64,000 nucleotides of DNA from Nocardioides luteus (GCF_000960475.2 NZ_JZDQ02000016.1:1-64000); one strand, 5' to 3'. Positions 46,268-55,797 are shown, counted from the stretch's first letter. The notes: generated from the letters alone by a model not told the origin. Numbers and translations: made by a program.

Positions 46268-48088
46268 ATGGCCACCGAAGTAACTCTCCCGGCACTCGGC
46301 GAGTCCGTCACCGAGGGCACCGTCACCCGCTGGCTCAAGCAGGTCGGCGACACCGTTGCGGTCGACGAGGCCCTGCTGGAGGTCTCCACCGACAAGGTCG
46401 ACACCGAGATCCCCTCGCCGGTCGCGGGCACCGTGCTCGAGATCAAGGCTGCCGAGGACGACACCGTCGAGGTCGGTGGCCTGCTCGCCGTCATCGGCGC
46501 GGCCGACGAGGCCGGCGCCGACTCCGCTCCCGCGGAGCCTGCCGCTCCCGCCGCCGAGCCCGAGGCTGCCGCTCCTGCCCCGGCCGCCGAGCCCGAGGCG
46601 CCGGCTGCCCCGGCTGCCCCGGCCGAGCCCGCAGCTCCGGCCGAGCCCGCCGCGCCTGCCGCTCCGGCGCCCGCTGCCGGTGGCAACGCCACCGAGGTCG
46701 CCCTCCCCGCGCTGGGTGAGTCGGTCACCGAGGGCACCGTCACCCGCTGGCTCAAGCAGGTCGGCGACACCGTCGCCGTCGACGACGCGCTGCTCGAGGT
46801 CTCCACCGACAAGGTCGACACCGAGATCCCCTCGCCGGTCGCCGGCACCCTGCTCGAGATCAAGGTCGCCGAGGACGAGACCGTCGAGGTCGGCGCCGTG
46901 CTCGCGCTCGTCGGTGACGCCGGCGCTGCCCCCGCGGCCGCGCCTGCTCCCGCCGCCCCGGCTCCCGAGCCCACCCCCGAGCCGGCCCCCGAGCCGACTC
47001 CCGCCCCGGCCCCCGAGCCCGCCCCGGCCGCCGCTGCGCCGGCGCCCGCGCCTGCCGCTCCGGCCCCGGCTCCGGCTGCTCCCGCCCCCGCTGCTCCGGC
47101 TCCTGCCCCGGCGGCCCCCGCTCACGCCGCCCCGGCCACCGCGAGCTCGCCGGCGATCCAGCCGGGTGGCTACGTGACCCCGCTGGTGCGCAAGCTCGCC
47201 GCCCAGCACAACGTCGACCTCGACACCGTCCAGGGTTCCGGTGTCGGTGGCCGCATCCGCAAGGAGGACATCCTCCAGGCGGCCGCTGCCAAGTCGGCTC
47301 CCGCCGCCGCTGCCCCGGCAGCCGCGGCTCCGGCAGCCTCGTCCGCCCCGGCCGCCGCGCCCGCGGCCCCGTCGCCGCTGCGTGGCACCACCGAGAAGAT
47401 CTCGCGGCTGCGCAAGGTGATCGCCGAGCGGATGACCGAGTCGCTGCACACCGCCGCTCAGCTGACCCAGGTCATGGAGGTCGATGTCACCAACGTCGCC
47501 CGCCTGCGCGAGGCCAACAAGGCCGGGTTCCTGCAGCGCGAGGGCGTCAAGCTGACCTACCTGCCGTTCTTCGCCAAGGCTGCGATCGACGCGCTCAAGG
47601 TGCACCCGAAGCTCAACGCCGGGATCGACGTCGAGGCCGGCACGGTCACCTACTACGACCGCGAGAACATCGCCTTCGCCGTCGACACCGACCGCGGTCT
47701 GCTGACCCCGGTGGTCAAGGACGCCGGTGACCTGTCGATCGCGGGCATCGCGAAGAAGATCGCCGACGTGGCCGACCGCACGCGCAACAACAAGATCACC
47801 CCGGACGAGCTCTCCGGCGGCACCTTCACGATCACCAACCTGGGTTCGTTCGGTGCGCTCTTCGACACCCCGATCATCAACCAGCCGCAGGTCGCCATCC
47901 TCGGCCCGGGTGCGGTCGTGAAGCGCCCCGTCGTCATCGACGACCCGGACCTCGGCGAGACGATCGCGGTGCGCTACATGGTCAACCTGGCGCTGACCTA
48001 CGACCACCGCCTGGTCGACGGTGCCGACGCCGGCCGCTTCCTCCAGGACGTGAAGAAGCGTCTCGAGGCTGCTCAGTTCGAGCTCTGA
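46268..48088 (+). CDS. sucB: 2-oxo-acid dehydrogenase E2 dihydrolipoyl acyltransferase
   Basis: 606 residues from the ATG at 46268 (an earlier open frame has no support). Two lipoyl domains have their acceptor lysines at Lys43 and Lys182 (STDKVDTEI in both). They are joined by Ala/Pro-rich linkers, one very long and rich in AP/EP repeats. A peripheral-subunit-binding domain follows (about 297-335, [15 protein letters not shown]...GGRIRKEDI), then the catalytic acyltransferase domain with active-site His in [12 protein letters not shown]. Actinobacterial homologues at this locus are annotated sucB or dlaT; the enzyme likely serves pyruvate and/or 2-oxoglutarate dehydrogenase. Lipoylation would be supplied by lipB and lipA downstream. 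Confidence 0.93.
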   Translation: MATEVTLPALGESVTEGTVTRWLKQVGDTVAVDEALLEVSTDKVDTEIPSPVAGTVLEIKAAEDDTVEVGGLLAVIGAADEAGADSAPAEPAAPAAEPEAAAPAPAAEPEAPAAPAAPAEPAAPAEPAAPAAPAPAAGGNATEVALPALGESVTEGTVTRWLKQVGDTVAVDDALLEVSTDKVDTEIPSPVAGTLLEIKVAEDETVEVGAVLALVGDAGAAPAAAPAPAAPAPEPTPEPAPEPTPAPAPEPAPAAAAPAPAPAAPAPAPAAPAPAAPAPAPAAPAHAAPATASSPAIQPGGYVTPLVRKLAAQHNVDLDTVQGSGVGGRIRKEDILQAAAAKSAPAAAAPAAAAPAASSAPAAAPAAPSPLRGTTEKISRLRKVIAERMTESLHTAAQLTQVMEVDVTNVARLREANKAGFLQREGVKLTYLPFFAKAAIDALKVHPKLNAGIDVEAGTVTYYDRENIAFAVDTDRGLLTPVVKDAGDLSIAGIAKKIADVADRTRNNKITPDELSGGTFTITNLGSFGALFDTPIINQPQVAILGPGAVVKRPVVIDDPDLGETIAVRYMVNLALTYDHRLVDGADAGRFLQDVKKRLEAAQFEL

Positions 48089-48098
48089 GCCTCACAGT

Positions 48099-48133
48099 GA
48101 GTCGCCCCGGAGCCGTTGGCTCCGGGGCGACTC
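48099..48133 (+). terminator. Strong hairpin terminator after the E2 gene
   Basis: Sixteen-base perfect arms (GAGTCGCCCCGGAGCC and its complement) enclose a 3-base GTT loop, 11 bases after the stop codon. A short CGTTGCG follows, with no U-run. It also separates the E2 gene from the convergent lipoprotein gene. Confidence 0.8.
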
Positions 48134-48149
48134 TCGTTGCGACGTACGT

Positions 48150-48893
48150 TCAGGCGCCGTCCGTCAGCTCCTCGGCCTTCGGCTCGGTGACGGTGAGCTT
48201 CTCGCCGTGCTTGCTGAAGTCCATCGTGATCTCGTTGTCCTTCACCATGGCCATCGCCAGTCGGATCGGCTGGCCGTCCGCGTCGAACCAGCCATCGAGA
48301 GTGCCGTCGCCCTCTCCGGTGACGTCCTCGTCGACGGCGAACGAGTAGTGAGCGAGATCTGCGCCGTCGACCTCCTCCTGACCGACATAGGTGATCGTGT
48401 CGTCAGCCACCTCTCCGCTCAGGCTCTCGAACAGGGTGTATGGGCTCGGCACCAGCGCGGAGACCAGCCCGCTGAACATGCCGTCGTCCTTCATCCACTC
48501 CTTGTCGCCGTCCATCCGCACGTAGGTCGTCTCGCCGATGACGATGATCTCCATGACGGTCTGACCGTCGGCCTCGTCCACCGTCAGCTTCGTCTGGGAG
48601 ATCACTGGCTCGCGCTGGTAGTCACCCACGCTGGTCGCGCTGACACTGGCTCCGTCCTCGACGGCGTCGACGCCCATCTCGACATGAATCGTCGACATCG
48701 CGTCGGCCGCAGTGTCGATGAGCTCGTCCGCCTCTGATTTCGACAGCTTGTCGCCGGCCTCGAACCCCGGCCCCTCGGCAGCGGCAGCATCGGGGGAATC
48801 CGCAGTCTGGTCGGAGCTCTCGCCGCACGCTGCTACGGCGAAAGTCGCGCTCAGCGCGATCGCGGCCGCGGCAAGTCGGCGACCGTACTTCAT
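48150..48893 (-). CDS. LppX/LprG-like lipoprotein (first paralogue)
   Basis: 247 residues from the ATG at 48893; a frame open to 48980 is not supported. The signal peptide KYGRRLAAAAIALSATF ends in the lipobox AVAAC, so the cysteine is lipidated. The mature protein has an acidic Ala/Ser linker and then a beta-rich fold with DEADGQTVMEIIVIGETTYV and VRMDGDKEWMKDDG, the LppX/LprAFG-like pattern of lipid-binding half-barrels. A paralogue lies at 51614-52396. These proteins in mycobacteria carry glycolipids or triacylglycerol to the cell envelope; here the lipid is unknown. Confidence 0.85.
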   Translation of the reverse strand: MKYGRRLAAAAIALSATFAVAACGESSDQTADSPDAAAAEGPGFEAGDKLSKSEADELIDTAADAMSTIHVEMGVDAVEDGASVSATSVGDYQREPVISQTKLTVDEADGQTVMEIIVIGETTYVRMDGDKEWMKDDGMFSGLVSALVPSPYTLFESLSGEVADDTITYVGQEEVDGADLAHYSFAVDEDVTGEGDGTLDGWFDADGQPIRLAMAMVKDNEITMDFSKHGEKLTVTEPKAEELTDGA

Positions 48894-49041
48894 GGTGTGC
48901 ACTGTGTGCCTTTCGAACTGATCCGAAGACCGAACGCTCCCGAGCGCGGCCAGTCGAAAACAAACGCATTCTGCGCACAATCCCTTTACCCCCGTGGGGT
49001 TGTCGCCAAACCGTTATCCGGCCCGGCGTACGATCGCGGGT

Positions 49042-49779
49042 GTGACTGAGCTGCGCTTCGTTGAGGTCGGGACGATCGACTACCTGGACGCCTGGGAGCT
49101 GCAGAAGCAGATCCACCAGCGCGTCGTGGACCGCGAAGAGCCCGACACCGTGCTGCTGCTCGAGCACCCGCCGACCTACACCGCCGGGAAGCGTACGAAG
49201 CCGGAGGACCGTCCCGCGGATCCCGGCGGCGCGCCGGTGATCGACGTCGACCGCGGCGGCGAGGTCACCTTCCACGGGCCCGGCCAGATCGTCGCCTACC
49301 CGATCGTGCGGCTGCCCGAGAAGGTCAAGGTCGTCGACTTCGTACGCCGCCTGGAGCAGGCGATGATCGGCACCTGTGCCGCGTTCGGCGTCACCGCCTA
49401 CCGGGTCCCCGGCCGCAGCGGCGTGTGGCTGCCCGCGGGCGAGACCCCGGACGGCGTACGCCGCCTGGAGCGCAAGGTCGGGGCGATCGGGCTGCGGGTC
49501 AGCCAGCACGTGACGATGCACGGCATCGCGCTCAACTGCGACGTCGACCTGGGGTGGTACGAGCGGTTCGTGCCGTGCGGGATCTCCGACGCCGGGGTGA
49601 CCACCCTCTCGATCGAGGCGGGCCGGCAGATCGGCAACGCCGAGGCGATGCCCGTGCTCCACGAGCAGATCGCGGAGATGCTCTCCTGGCGCGACTACGA
49701 GCAGGGCCCGAGCCTGGAGCCCAAGCCGGACCCCGCCAAGACACCGCGGGTCCCGCTGCTCTCCCCCAGCCTGGGCTGA
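49042..49779 (+). CDS. lipB: Lipoyl(octanoyl) transferase
   Basis: 245 residues from a GTG at 49042. LipB features: EHPPTYTAGKRT near the N-terminus, the substrate loop GGEVTFHGPGQIVAYPI and the catalytic pair in RKVGAIGLRV (Lys) and FVPCGI (Cys). It transfers octanoyl from acyl-carrier protein to lipoyl domains such as those of the nearby E2 protein and GcvH. It is followed by lipA after 80 bases. Confidence 0.95.
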   Translation: MTELRFVEVGTIDYLDAWELQKQIHQRVVDREEPDTVLLLEHPPTYTAGKRTKPEDRPADPGGAPVIDVDRGGEVTFHGPGQIVAYPIVRLPEKVKVVDFVRRLEQAMIGTCAAFGVTAYRVPGRSGVWLPAGETPDGVRRLERKVGAIGLRVSQHVTMHGIALNCDVDLGWYERFVPCGISDAGVTTLSIEAGRQIGNAEAMPVLHEQIAEMLSWRDYEQGPSLEPKPDPAKTPRVPLLSPSLG

Positions 49780-49859
49780 GTCCGGACGCGGAAGCGGAGT
49801 GACCGTCCAGTAACCTCCTGGCTTCGGGGTTCCGCCCCCACGCGGCGTAGGCTGGTGGG

Positions 49860-50804
49860 GTGACTCAAGCTCCTGCCCCAGAAGGTCGCAAGCTCCTCCG
49901 TCTCGAGGTCCGCAACGCGCAGACTCCGATCGAACGCAAACCGGAGTGGATCAAGACCAAAGCGAAGATGGGGCCGGAATACAAGGAGCTCACCGCGCTG
50001 GTGAAGTCCGAGGGCCTGCACACGGTGTGCCAGGAGGCCGGCTGCCCCAACATCTTCGAGTGCTGGGAGGACCGCGAGGCCACCTTCCTCATCGGTGGCG
50101 ACCAGTGCACCCGCCGCTGCGACTTCTGCCAGATCGACACCGGCAAGCCGACCGACCTCGACCGCGACGAGCCGCGCCGGGTGGCCGAGTCCGTGCAGAC
50201 GATGGGCCTGAAGTACGCCACCATCACCGGTGTCGCCCGTGACGACCTCGCCGACGGCGGTGCCTGGCTCTACGCCGAGACGGTCAAGCAGATCCACGAG
50301 CTCAACCCGGACACCGGCGTCGAGAACCTGATCCCCGACTTCAACGGCATCCCGGAGCTCCTCCAGGAGGTCTTCGAGTCCCGCCCCGAGGTGCTCGCCC
50401 ACAACGTCGAGACCGTCCCGCGGATCTTCAAGCGGATCCGCCCGGCCTTCCGCTACGAGCGCTCCCTGGACGTGATCACCCAGGCCCGTGACTTCGGCCT
50501 GGTCACCAAGTCCAACCTGATCCTCGGCATGGGTGAGACCCGTGAAGAGGTCTCCGAGGCGCTGCGCGACCTGCACGCGGCCGGCTGCGAGCTGATCACG
50601 ATCACGCAGTACCTGCGCCCGAGCGTGCGTCACCACCCGGTCGAGCGCTGGGTCAAGCCCGAGGAGTTCATCGAGCTCCAGGCCGAGGCCGAGGAGATCG
50701 GTTTCTCCGGTGTCATGTCCGGACCGCTCGTGCGTTCGTCCTACCGGGCCGGTCGGCTGTACCGTCAGGCGATCGAGGCGCGCGACGCCTCCTCCGTGGC
50801 CTGA
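49860..50804 (+). CDS. lipA: Lipoyl synthase
   Basis: 314 residues from a GTG at 49860. Two clusters are encoded: the auxiliary one through Cys57, Cys62 and Cys68 ([12 protein letters not shown]) and the radical-SAM one through Cys83, Cys87 and Cys90 (CTRRCDFC). The terminal Ser in the LipA C-terminal region RSSYRAG is present. The enzyme inserts two sulfurs into octanoyl chains already attached by LipB. lipB-lipA order and the DUF4191 gene downstream match mycobacteria. Confidence 0.95.
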   Translation: MTQAPAPEGRKLLRLEVRNAQTPIERKPEWIKTKAKMGPEYKELTALVKSEGLHTVCQEAGCPNIFECWEDREATFLIGGDQCTRRCDFCQIDTGKPTDLDRDEPRRVAESVQTMGLKYATITGVARDDLADGGAWLYAETVKQIHELNPDTGVENLIPDFNGIPELLQEVFESRPEVLAHNVETVPRIFKRIRPAFRYERSLDVITQARDFGLVTKSNLILGMGETREEVSEALRDLHAAGCELITITQYLRPSVRHHPVERWVKPEEFIELQAEAEEIGFSGVMSGPLVRSSYRAGRLYRQAIEARDASSVA

Positions 50805-50834
50805 GTCCCTGCGTACGAGAACTGAAAGAGGAAG

Positions 50835-51545
50835 ATGTCCCAGACCGACCCGAGCAGCATGAGTCGCCGCCAGCAGATGGTGGAGACCTACAAGCTCACC
50901 AAGCAGTCAGACCCCAAGATCGGCCTCATCCTGGGCTCGATCTTCGTGGTCGTCGCCGCGGTCGCCGGCGTGATCTTCTGGCTCCTGCCCGGTGAGGGCG
51001 TCTTCTCCTGGATCTTCACGATCATCGGCGCCCTCCTGGCCGGTGTCCTGGCCGCGCTGGTGGTCTTCTCGCGACGTGCCCAGAAGGTGATGTACTCCCG
51101 GCTCGAGGGCCAGGTCGGCGGCGCGTACGCAGCGCTGACCATGCTCCGCCGTGGCTGGACCGTCACCCAGGCCGTCGGTGTCGAGCCGCGCAGCCAGACG
51201 CTGGTGCACCGCGTGGTCGGCCCTCCGGGCGTCGTCCTGGTCGGCGAGGGCAACAGCCCGAGCAAGGTCCGCTCGCTGTTGGCCAGCACCAAGCGCAGCC
51301 ACGCCCGGGTCCTCTCGGACGTGCCGATCACGACCGTCGTCGCCGGCAACGGCGAGGACGAGGTGCCGCTGCCGCAGCTGACCAAGCACGTCACCAAGCT
51401 CGGCCGCCAGGTTGCCGGCCCGGAGATCACCGACATCCTCAACCGCCTCAAGGCCGTCGACGCCACCCGCGGCGCGATGCCGATCCCGAAGGGCCCCGTC
51501 CCGACCTCGATGAAGGGCATGCGCGGCAACCTCCGCGGCCGCTGA
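50835..51545 (+). CDS. DUF4191 membrane protein
   Basis: 236 residues. Two membrane helices (around IGLILGSIFVVVAAVAGVIF and IFTIIGALLAGVLAALVVF) are followed by a cytoplasmic domain of beta-rich character (YAALTMLRRGWTVTQAV, VVGPPGVVLVGEG, LTKHVTKLG). It matches the actinobacterial DUF4191 family encoded next to lipA in mycobacteria (Rv2219 position). The function is unknown. AAGAGG sits before the ATG. It is separated from the next convergent gene by a strong hairpin. Confidence 0.9.
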   Translation: MSQTDPSSMSRRQQMVETYKLTKQSDPKIGLILGSIFVVVAAVAGVIFWLLPGEGVFSWIFTIIGALLAGVLAALVVFSRRAQKVMYSRLEGQVGGAYAALTMLRRGWTVTQAVGVEPRSQTLVHRVVGPPGVVLVGEGNSPSKVRSLLASTKRSHARVLSDVPITTVVAGNGEDEVPLPQLTKHVTKLGRQVAGPEITDILNRLKAVDATRGAMPIPKGPVPTSMKGMRGNLRGR

Positions 51546-51562
51546 CGGTTCGCGAGACGACA

Positions 51563-51594
51563 CAGGGCCGGTCCCCTCTCGGGGACCGGCCCTG
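51563..51594 (+). terminator. Hairpin terminator between DUF4191 and the second lipoprotein
   Basis: Two 14-base arms (CAGGGCCGGTCCCC and its complement) around a TCTC loop, 18 bases after the DUF4191 stop. As the flanking genes converge, it can terminate both. Confidence 0.8.
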
Positions 51595-51613
51595 CTGCGT
51601 ACCGAACGGGTGG

Positions 51614-52396
51614 TCAGCCGGCCAGGTTCGGCATGTCGGTGACCTGATCGGCGGGCGGCGCCTCGATGGTCACGTCCTCGCCGTGCTTGGACAGCACCAT
51701 CTCGACTGTGCCCATCTCACCCATGCCGACGTCGGCCTTGCGGAGCTTGCCGTCGCCGTCGACCCAGATGTCCTGGTCGATCGTCTTGGGCAGGCTGCTG
51801 GTGCTCTTGGAACCGAGGCTCTTGGCGAGCGCCGCGGAATCGACGGTGAAGCTGTAGTGCTTGGTGTCGGTGCCGTCGAGCTTCTCCTCGCCCTCGAACT
51901 TGGCGCTCTTGATGGACTCCTCCATCCCCTCGAAGAAGGCGAGCGGGTTGCTCATCGACTCCAGGCTGGTGCCGCCCATCTTGGCGAGGTCGTCGGCGCT
52001 CGCGGTCATCCACGAGTCGCCCATCATGCCCTTGATGTAGATCTTCTCGTCGACGAGGATCGTCTCGAGATCCATGTCCATCGAGCCGCCGCTCATCTTC
52101 ATGTTCGAGTGCTGGGCCGGCGGCTCCTTCTGGATGTCGCCCTCGCCGGTCATCGAGACCGTCTGGCCCGAGGCCTTCGCGTCCATCTTCGTGGTGAAGT
52201 GGGCGGTGTCGATGTCGGTGGCCTTCTTCATGACCGCGGTCATGTCCTCGGCGGAGACCGAGTCACCCTCGCTGGCGCCGCCGGCCCCACCACCGCCACC
52301 ACAGGCCACCAGGCCCGAGAGCGATACGGCCAGCACGCCCGCCACAGCGGCGCGGCGCCAGAGGCCACGTGGCCCGAGAGTACGGTTGAGCGTCAT
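51614..52396 (-). CDS. LppX/LprG-like lipoprotein (second paralogue)
   Basis: 260 residues from the ATG at 52396, with GAAGGGAAGC upstream. The signal ends in the lipobox region GLVAC at the cysteine, followed by a Gly-rich spacer (GGGGGAGGASEG). The mature region resembles that of the first paralogue: a helix-strand start (MKKATDIDTAHFTTKMDAKA), TMDMDLETILVDEKIYIKG-type strands with Met-rich SGGSMDMDLETILV, and a C-terminus ending VEMVLSKHGEDVTIEAPPA that aligns with FSKHGEKLTVTEP in the other. Probably lipid carrier or envelope lipoprotein, lying downstream of the RDD gene on the same strand. Confidence 0.85.
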   Translation of the reverse strand: MTLNRTLGPRGLWRRAAVAGVLAVSLSGLVACGGGGGAGGASEGDSVSAEDMTAVMKKATDIDTAHFTTKMDAKASGQTVSMTGEGDIQKEPPAQHSNMKMSGGSMDMDLETILVDEKIYIKGMMGDSWMTASADDLAKMGGTSLESMSNPLAFFEGMEESIKSAKFEGEEKLDGTDTKHYSFTVDSAALAKSLGSKSTSSLPKTIDQDIWVDGDGKLRKADVGMGEMGTVEMVLSKHGEDVTIEAPPADQVTDMPNLAG

Positions 52397-52460
52397 TGAG
52401 CTTCCCTTCGTGTTTGCCGCTGCCTGCGGCTGACCGCTCCAACCTACCTGCGGAAGCCTC

Positions 52461-52934
52461 TCAACCCACCCGACGAAACACGTGTCGATAGGTCTGAAGT
52501 GTGACGGTCGCGGTTCCGGCCGCCAGATCGTGCAGGCCGCGCCGATCGGGCCGGAAGACCAACGGAGGAACGACGAGCACGACCAGGATCTGACGGGCGA
52601 TGCTCCGCAGCGGATCCAGCGGTCGAGCGTCCGGCTCACCCGCGGTCACCCGCACCGTACGCAGCCGGGTGACCAGCTTGCCGAACGAGCCGCCGCCCAG
52701 CGTGGTGAAGAGCGCGGTCTGGACGATGAAGACGACCAGGATCCACAGGTTGTCGCTCGGCCGCGGGTCGACACCGGCGAGCAACGACCCGAACGGCAGC
52801 GCCCGTACGCCGAGAAAGACCGACGCCACCAGCGACGAGGCGAGCCAGTCGACGAAGAGCGCCAGGACGCGCCTGCCCCAGCTCGCGGTGGGATAAGGCA
52901 GAGTAGGCGTCACAGGGGTGGCGGAACTGGTCAC
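52461..52934 (-). CDS. RDD-family membrane protein
   Basis: About 157 residues from the GTG at 52934 (a TTG at 52955 is possible). The RDD hallmarks are near the N-terminus WGRRVLALFVDWLAS (Arg, Asp), two membrane helices, and the conserved DRRGLHDLAAGT region near the C-terminus. RDD proteins are small membrane proteins, some involved in transport or envelope stress. This gene sits between lipA and glnA in many actinobacteria. The divergent glnA start is 212 bases away, with the GlnR box between them. Confidence 0.85.
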   Translation of the reverse strand: MTSSATPVTPTLPYPTASWGRRVLALFVDWLASSLVASVFLGVRALPFGSLLAGVDPRPSDNLWILVVFIVQTALFTTLGGGSFGKLVTRLRTVRVTAGEPDARPLDPLRSIARQILVVLVVPPLVFRPDRRGLHDLAAGTATVTLQTYRHVFRRVG

Positions 52935-53004
52935 ACCGGCAAGAGTAGGCGGCAACGTCTTGAGGGATGAGATCGGGATGGTTGCCGATCAAATCACACA
53001 ACCT

Positions 53005-53042
53005 GTTACATGCCTGAAACATTTGCGACACTCCTGTGCAAC
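53005..53042. promoter_or_regulatory. GlnR operator (four half-sites) upstream of glnA
   Basis: The half-sites GTTAC, GAAAC, GACAC and GCAAC are each separated by 6 bases, starting at 53005, 53016, 53027 and 53038. This is the a1-n6-b1-n6-a2-n6-b2 layout known for GlnR of actinomycetes, with gTnAC and GAAAC half-sites. It lies 104 bases upstream of the glnA ATG and indicates control by nitrogen supply. Confidence 0.8.
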
Positions 53043-53146
53043 CGTCCCTTCGTAGTTTGCGTGGCACGGTCGGGGCCATGAGGTCCCGGCCTCGATCGCG
53101 AGAGACCTATCTGGCTCTTCCCGCCCGGGTGAGCCAAGGAGGATTG

Positions 53147-54568
53147 ATGTTCAGCACTGACGACGAGCTCTTGAAGTTCATCTCTGACGAGGGAGTCGAG
53201 TTCGTCGACATCCGCTTCGTCGACCTGCCCGGCGTTCAGCAGCACTTCACGGTGCCGGTGTCGTCGTTCAACCTGGAGCCGATGGCCTTCGACGGTTCGT
53301 CGATCCGTGGTTTCCAGGCGATCAACGAGTCCGACATGGCGCTCTACCCGGACGTCACGACTGCCTACATCGACCCGTTCCGCACCGCGAAGACCCTCGC
53401 GCTGATGTACTTCGTGCACGACCCGATCACCGGCGAGGCCTACTCGCGCGACCCGCGCAACATCGCGCGCAAGGCGCTGGCGTACCTGGCCTCGACCGGC
53501 ATCGGTGACACTGCCTTCTTCGCCCCCGAGGCGGAGTTCTTCATCTTCGACAAGGTCGCCTACAACACCTCCGAGGGCGAGTCGTTCTACAAGATCGACT
53601 CCGTCGAGGCTTGGTGGAACTCGGGTGCCGACAAGAACCCCGACGGCTCGGACAACCTGGGCTACAAGACCCGTTACAAGGGCGGCTACTTCCCGGTCTC
53701 CCCCACCGACCACTTCGCCGACCTGCGCGACCTGATGGTCAAGAACCTCGAGGCCTCCGGCCTGCTCGTCGAGCGCGCCCACCACGAGGTCGGCACCGCC
53801 GGCCAGGCCGAGATCAACTACAAGTTCGACACGCTGCTCAAGGCGGCCGACGATGTCATGAAGTTCAAGTACATCGTCAAGAACACCGCCTGGCAGGCCG
53901 GCAAGACCGTCACCTTCATGCCGAAGCCCGTCTTCGGTGACAACGGCTCGGGCATGCACGTCCACCAGTCGATCTGGAACGCCGGCGAGCCGCTGTTCTA
54001 CGACGAGACCGGCTACGGCGGCCTCTCCGACATGGCCCGCTGGTACATCGGCGGCATCCTGAAGCACGCCCCGTCGGTGCTCGCGTTCACCAACCCGACC
54101 GTGAACTCCTACCACCGTCTGGTGCCGGGCTTCGAGGCTCCGATCTCGCTGGTCTACTCCTCGCGCAACCGCTCCGCCGCGGTCCGCATCCCGATCACCG
54201 GCACCAACCCGAAGGCCAAGCGCGTCGAGACCCGGTTCCCGGACCCGTCCTCGAACCCGTACCTCGCCTTCTCGGCCCTGCTCCTCGCCGGCATCGACGG
54301 TATCCAGAACAAGATCGAGCCGCCCGCGCCGATCGACAAGGACATCTACGAGCTGCCGCCGGACGAGATGGCCGAGATCAACCAGGTGCCGACCTCCCTC
54401 GGTGCCGTCCTGTCGGCGCTGGAGACCGACCACGACTTCCTCACCGTGGGCGACGTCTTCACCCCCGACCTGATCGAGACCTGGATCGACTACAAGACCA
54501 ACGACGAGATCCTCCCGATCCAGCTCCGCCCGCACCCGCACGAGTTCGAGCTCTACTACGACATCTGA
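53147..54568 (+). CDS. glnA: Type I glutamine synthetase
   Basis: 473 residues from the ATG at 53147, with a strong AAGGAGG six bases upstream; longer frames upstream are rejected for this reason. The GS signatures are FDGSSIRGF, the ATP-binding region [10 protein letters not shown] and NRSAAVRIP, and the adenylylation tyrosine Tyr401 in [11 protein letters not shown], which identifies the beta-type dodecamer regulated by GlnE. It makes glutamine from glutamate and ammonia. The GlnR box upstream shows nitrogen control at the transcript level, in addition to adenylylation. Confidence 0.96.
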   Translation: MFSTDDELLKFISDEGVEFVDIRFVDLPGVQQHFTVPVSSFNLEPMAFDGSSIRGFQAINESDMALYPDVTTAYIDPFRTAKTLALMYFVHDPITGEAYSRDPRNIARKALAYLASTGIGDTAFFAPEAEFFIFDKVAYNTSEGESFYKIDSVEAWWNSGADKNPDGSDNLGYKTRYKGGYFPVSPTDHFADLRDLMVKNLEASGLLVERAHHEVGTAGQAEINYKFDTLLKAADDVMKFKYIVKNTAWQAGKTVTFMPKPVFGDNGSGMHVHQSIWNAGEPLFYDETGYGGLSDMARWYIGGILKHAPSVLAFTNPTVNSYHRLVPGFEAPISLVYSSRNRSAAVRIPITGTNPKAKRVETRFPDPSSNPYLAFSALLLAGIDGIQNKIEPPAPIDKDIYELPPDEMAEINQVPTSLGAVLSALETDHDFLTVGDVFTPDLIETWIDYKTNDEILPIQLRPHPHEFELYYDI

Positions 54569-54593
54569 GCCGACCGCTCTGCTGTCCGACGTC

Positions 54594-54621
54594 GAAGGCC
54601 CCGGGGTTTCCCGGGGCCTTC
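54594..54621 (+). terminator. Terminator after glnA
   Basis: Twelve-base arms (GAAGGCCCCGGG and its complement) enclose GTTT, 26 bases after the glnA stop. The 296 bases from here to the next gene start show no further feature I can support. Confidence 0.75.
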
Positions 54622-54917
54622 GGCCGTTCCGTACGCACGGGGGACGTGCCTCCCGCCGACCCGGACGAGCGGGGTGTCCGAGCAACCGACCGCGGCACGG
54701 CTCCCATCCCTAGGCAGGATGGACCGATGCCTCGTAGTCCGTCCTGGCGGTGTCCGCGGCGTTCGGTGTCCCCTGCTCGCCGCGGGCCGACGCGGCCAGG
54801 CTCACACCGACGTCATGGTCCCAGCCCTGACTGCCAGACGTCGTAGCAGTCTTCTTCCTGGGTGCCAGAGGTTGATCGCGCCAGCACATCGGCGCATCCT
54901 CGGAGTAGGAGGTTGCG

Positions 54918-55598
54918 ATGAACCCATCACGCATTCCCGACGGCATCCCGGTTCTGTCACGTGGCCGGCATCGAACGCCACGACGCGGCGCATGCTTCAT
55001 GGAGCTCGCCTCGGTCCTCGCCGGTGAGCGGTGGAGCGATCATCCCTCCTGCACTCATCCCTTGCTCGCGTATCTGGCAAGGCTGGTGAACGATCACACC
55101 AGCGACGACGGACGCCAGCAGCTGCTGCCACTCGTCCCCTCGGTCGTGGGCCGGCGCGGGAACGACCGCACGTCGCTCGCGGTCGCGGTGGCGGTAGCGG
55201 CGCAGACCATCCTCGACGTCCCCGAAGCGACGCAGCGACCGCTGGCAGCCGGCCTGCTTCAGGCCGAGCGCTTGTGCGCGGACGCCGAGCCCGATCTGGC
55301 GGCCACCCGGCGGGAGGCCCAGCTGGCACTCAAGATGGTTCCTGGCGCGGTCGCCTGGGTCGACCGACTTGGGATCCGGGGCCGGATCGACGCCCACACC
55401 TTCGCCAAACGCAGCGCGCCGACGATGGTCCGGTGCACCGTCGAGGGGGTCGTGGTGAGCGCGAGCCCCGACTGTGACGTACGGCTGGGCGCTCTGCTCG
55501 AGGCCGGCATCGCGGCCAGCCCCGCGCCGGACACGGTGATCGCCGCTCCTGCCTTCGCAGTCGGCCCAACTGGTCCGTGGCCCACGCCAACCCACTGA
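54918..55598 (+). CDS. Conserved actinobacterial protein of unknown function
   Basis: 226 residues with AGGAGG six bases before the ATG. The first 60 residues are distinctive (SRIPDGIPVLSRGRHRTPR, then GACFMELASVLAGERWSDHP), which I recognise as a recurring start of unnamed actinobacterial proteins. The rest is helix-rich with no known motif, and the C-terminus (PAFAVGPTGPWPTPTH) is low in complexity. No signal peptide or membrane segment. Its C-terminal half may be a fused or diverged extension, because known relatives, from memory, are shorter. Function unknown. Confidence 0.75.
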   Translation: MNPSRIPDGIPVLSRGRHRTPRRGACFMELASVLAGERWSDHPSCTHPLLAYLARLVNDHTSDDGRQQLLPLVPSVVGRRGNDRTSLAVAVAVAAQTILDVPEATQRPLAAGLLQAERLCADAEPDLAATRREAQLALKMVPGAVAWVDRLGIRGRIDAHTFAKRSAPTMVRCTVEGVVVSASPDCDVRLGALLEAGIAASPAPDTVIAAPAFAVGPTGPWPTPTH

Positions 55599-55623
55599 CC
55601 GGCTCTCAGCCTCACCAGACCTG

Positions 55624-55797
55624 TCATCCGCCGAAGCACCGGGGCGATCGAGAGAGGTCGGCTGCCGGGCCCTTCACCAGGCCGACCACGGCATGCTTCG
55701 CGGGGTTGTAGGCGGGGTTGTAGGCGGCGAGGGGGACGACGGCACGCGAGCCCCCGTCGTCCGCGCTCGCCGCATCCGCCTTCACCCGGTCGGTCAT
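55624..55797 (-). pseudogene. C-terminal remnant of a short-chain dehydrogenase
   Basis: 57 codons in frame, starting at an ATG that overlaps the HxlR stop as ATGA. The stretch AYNPAKHAVVGLVKG has the SDR catalytic YxxxK and the following KHAVVGL helix, but the Rossmann part (TGxxxGxG) that should precede it is missing. A 12-base duplication has produced AYNPAYNP. It is most simply a degraded SDR whose 5' half has been deleted, leaving the tail joined to the HxlR end. Whether the fragment is still expressed is unknown. Confidence 0.65.

Noticed and set aside
54622..54917. Small open frames between glnA and the next gene
   Set aside because: They lack a ribosome binding site and have no recognisable domain; the span looks non-coding.
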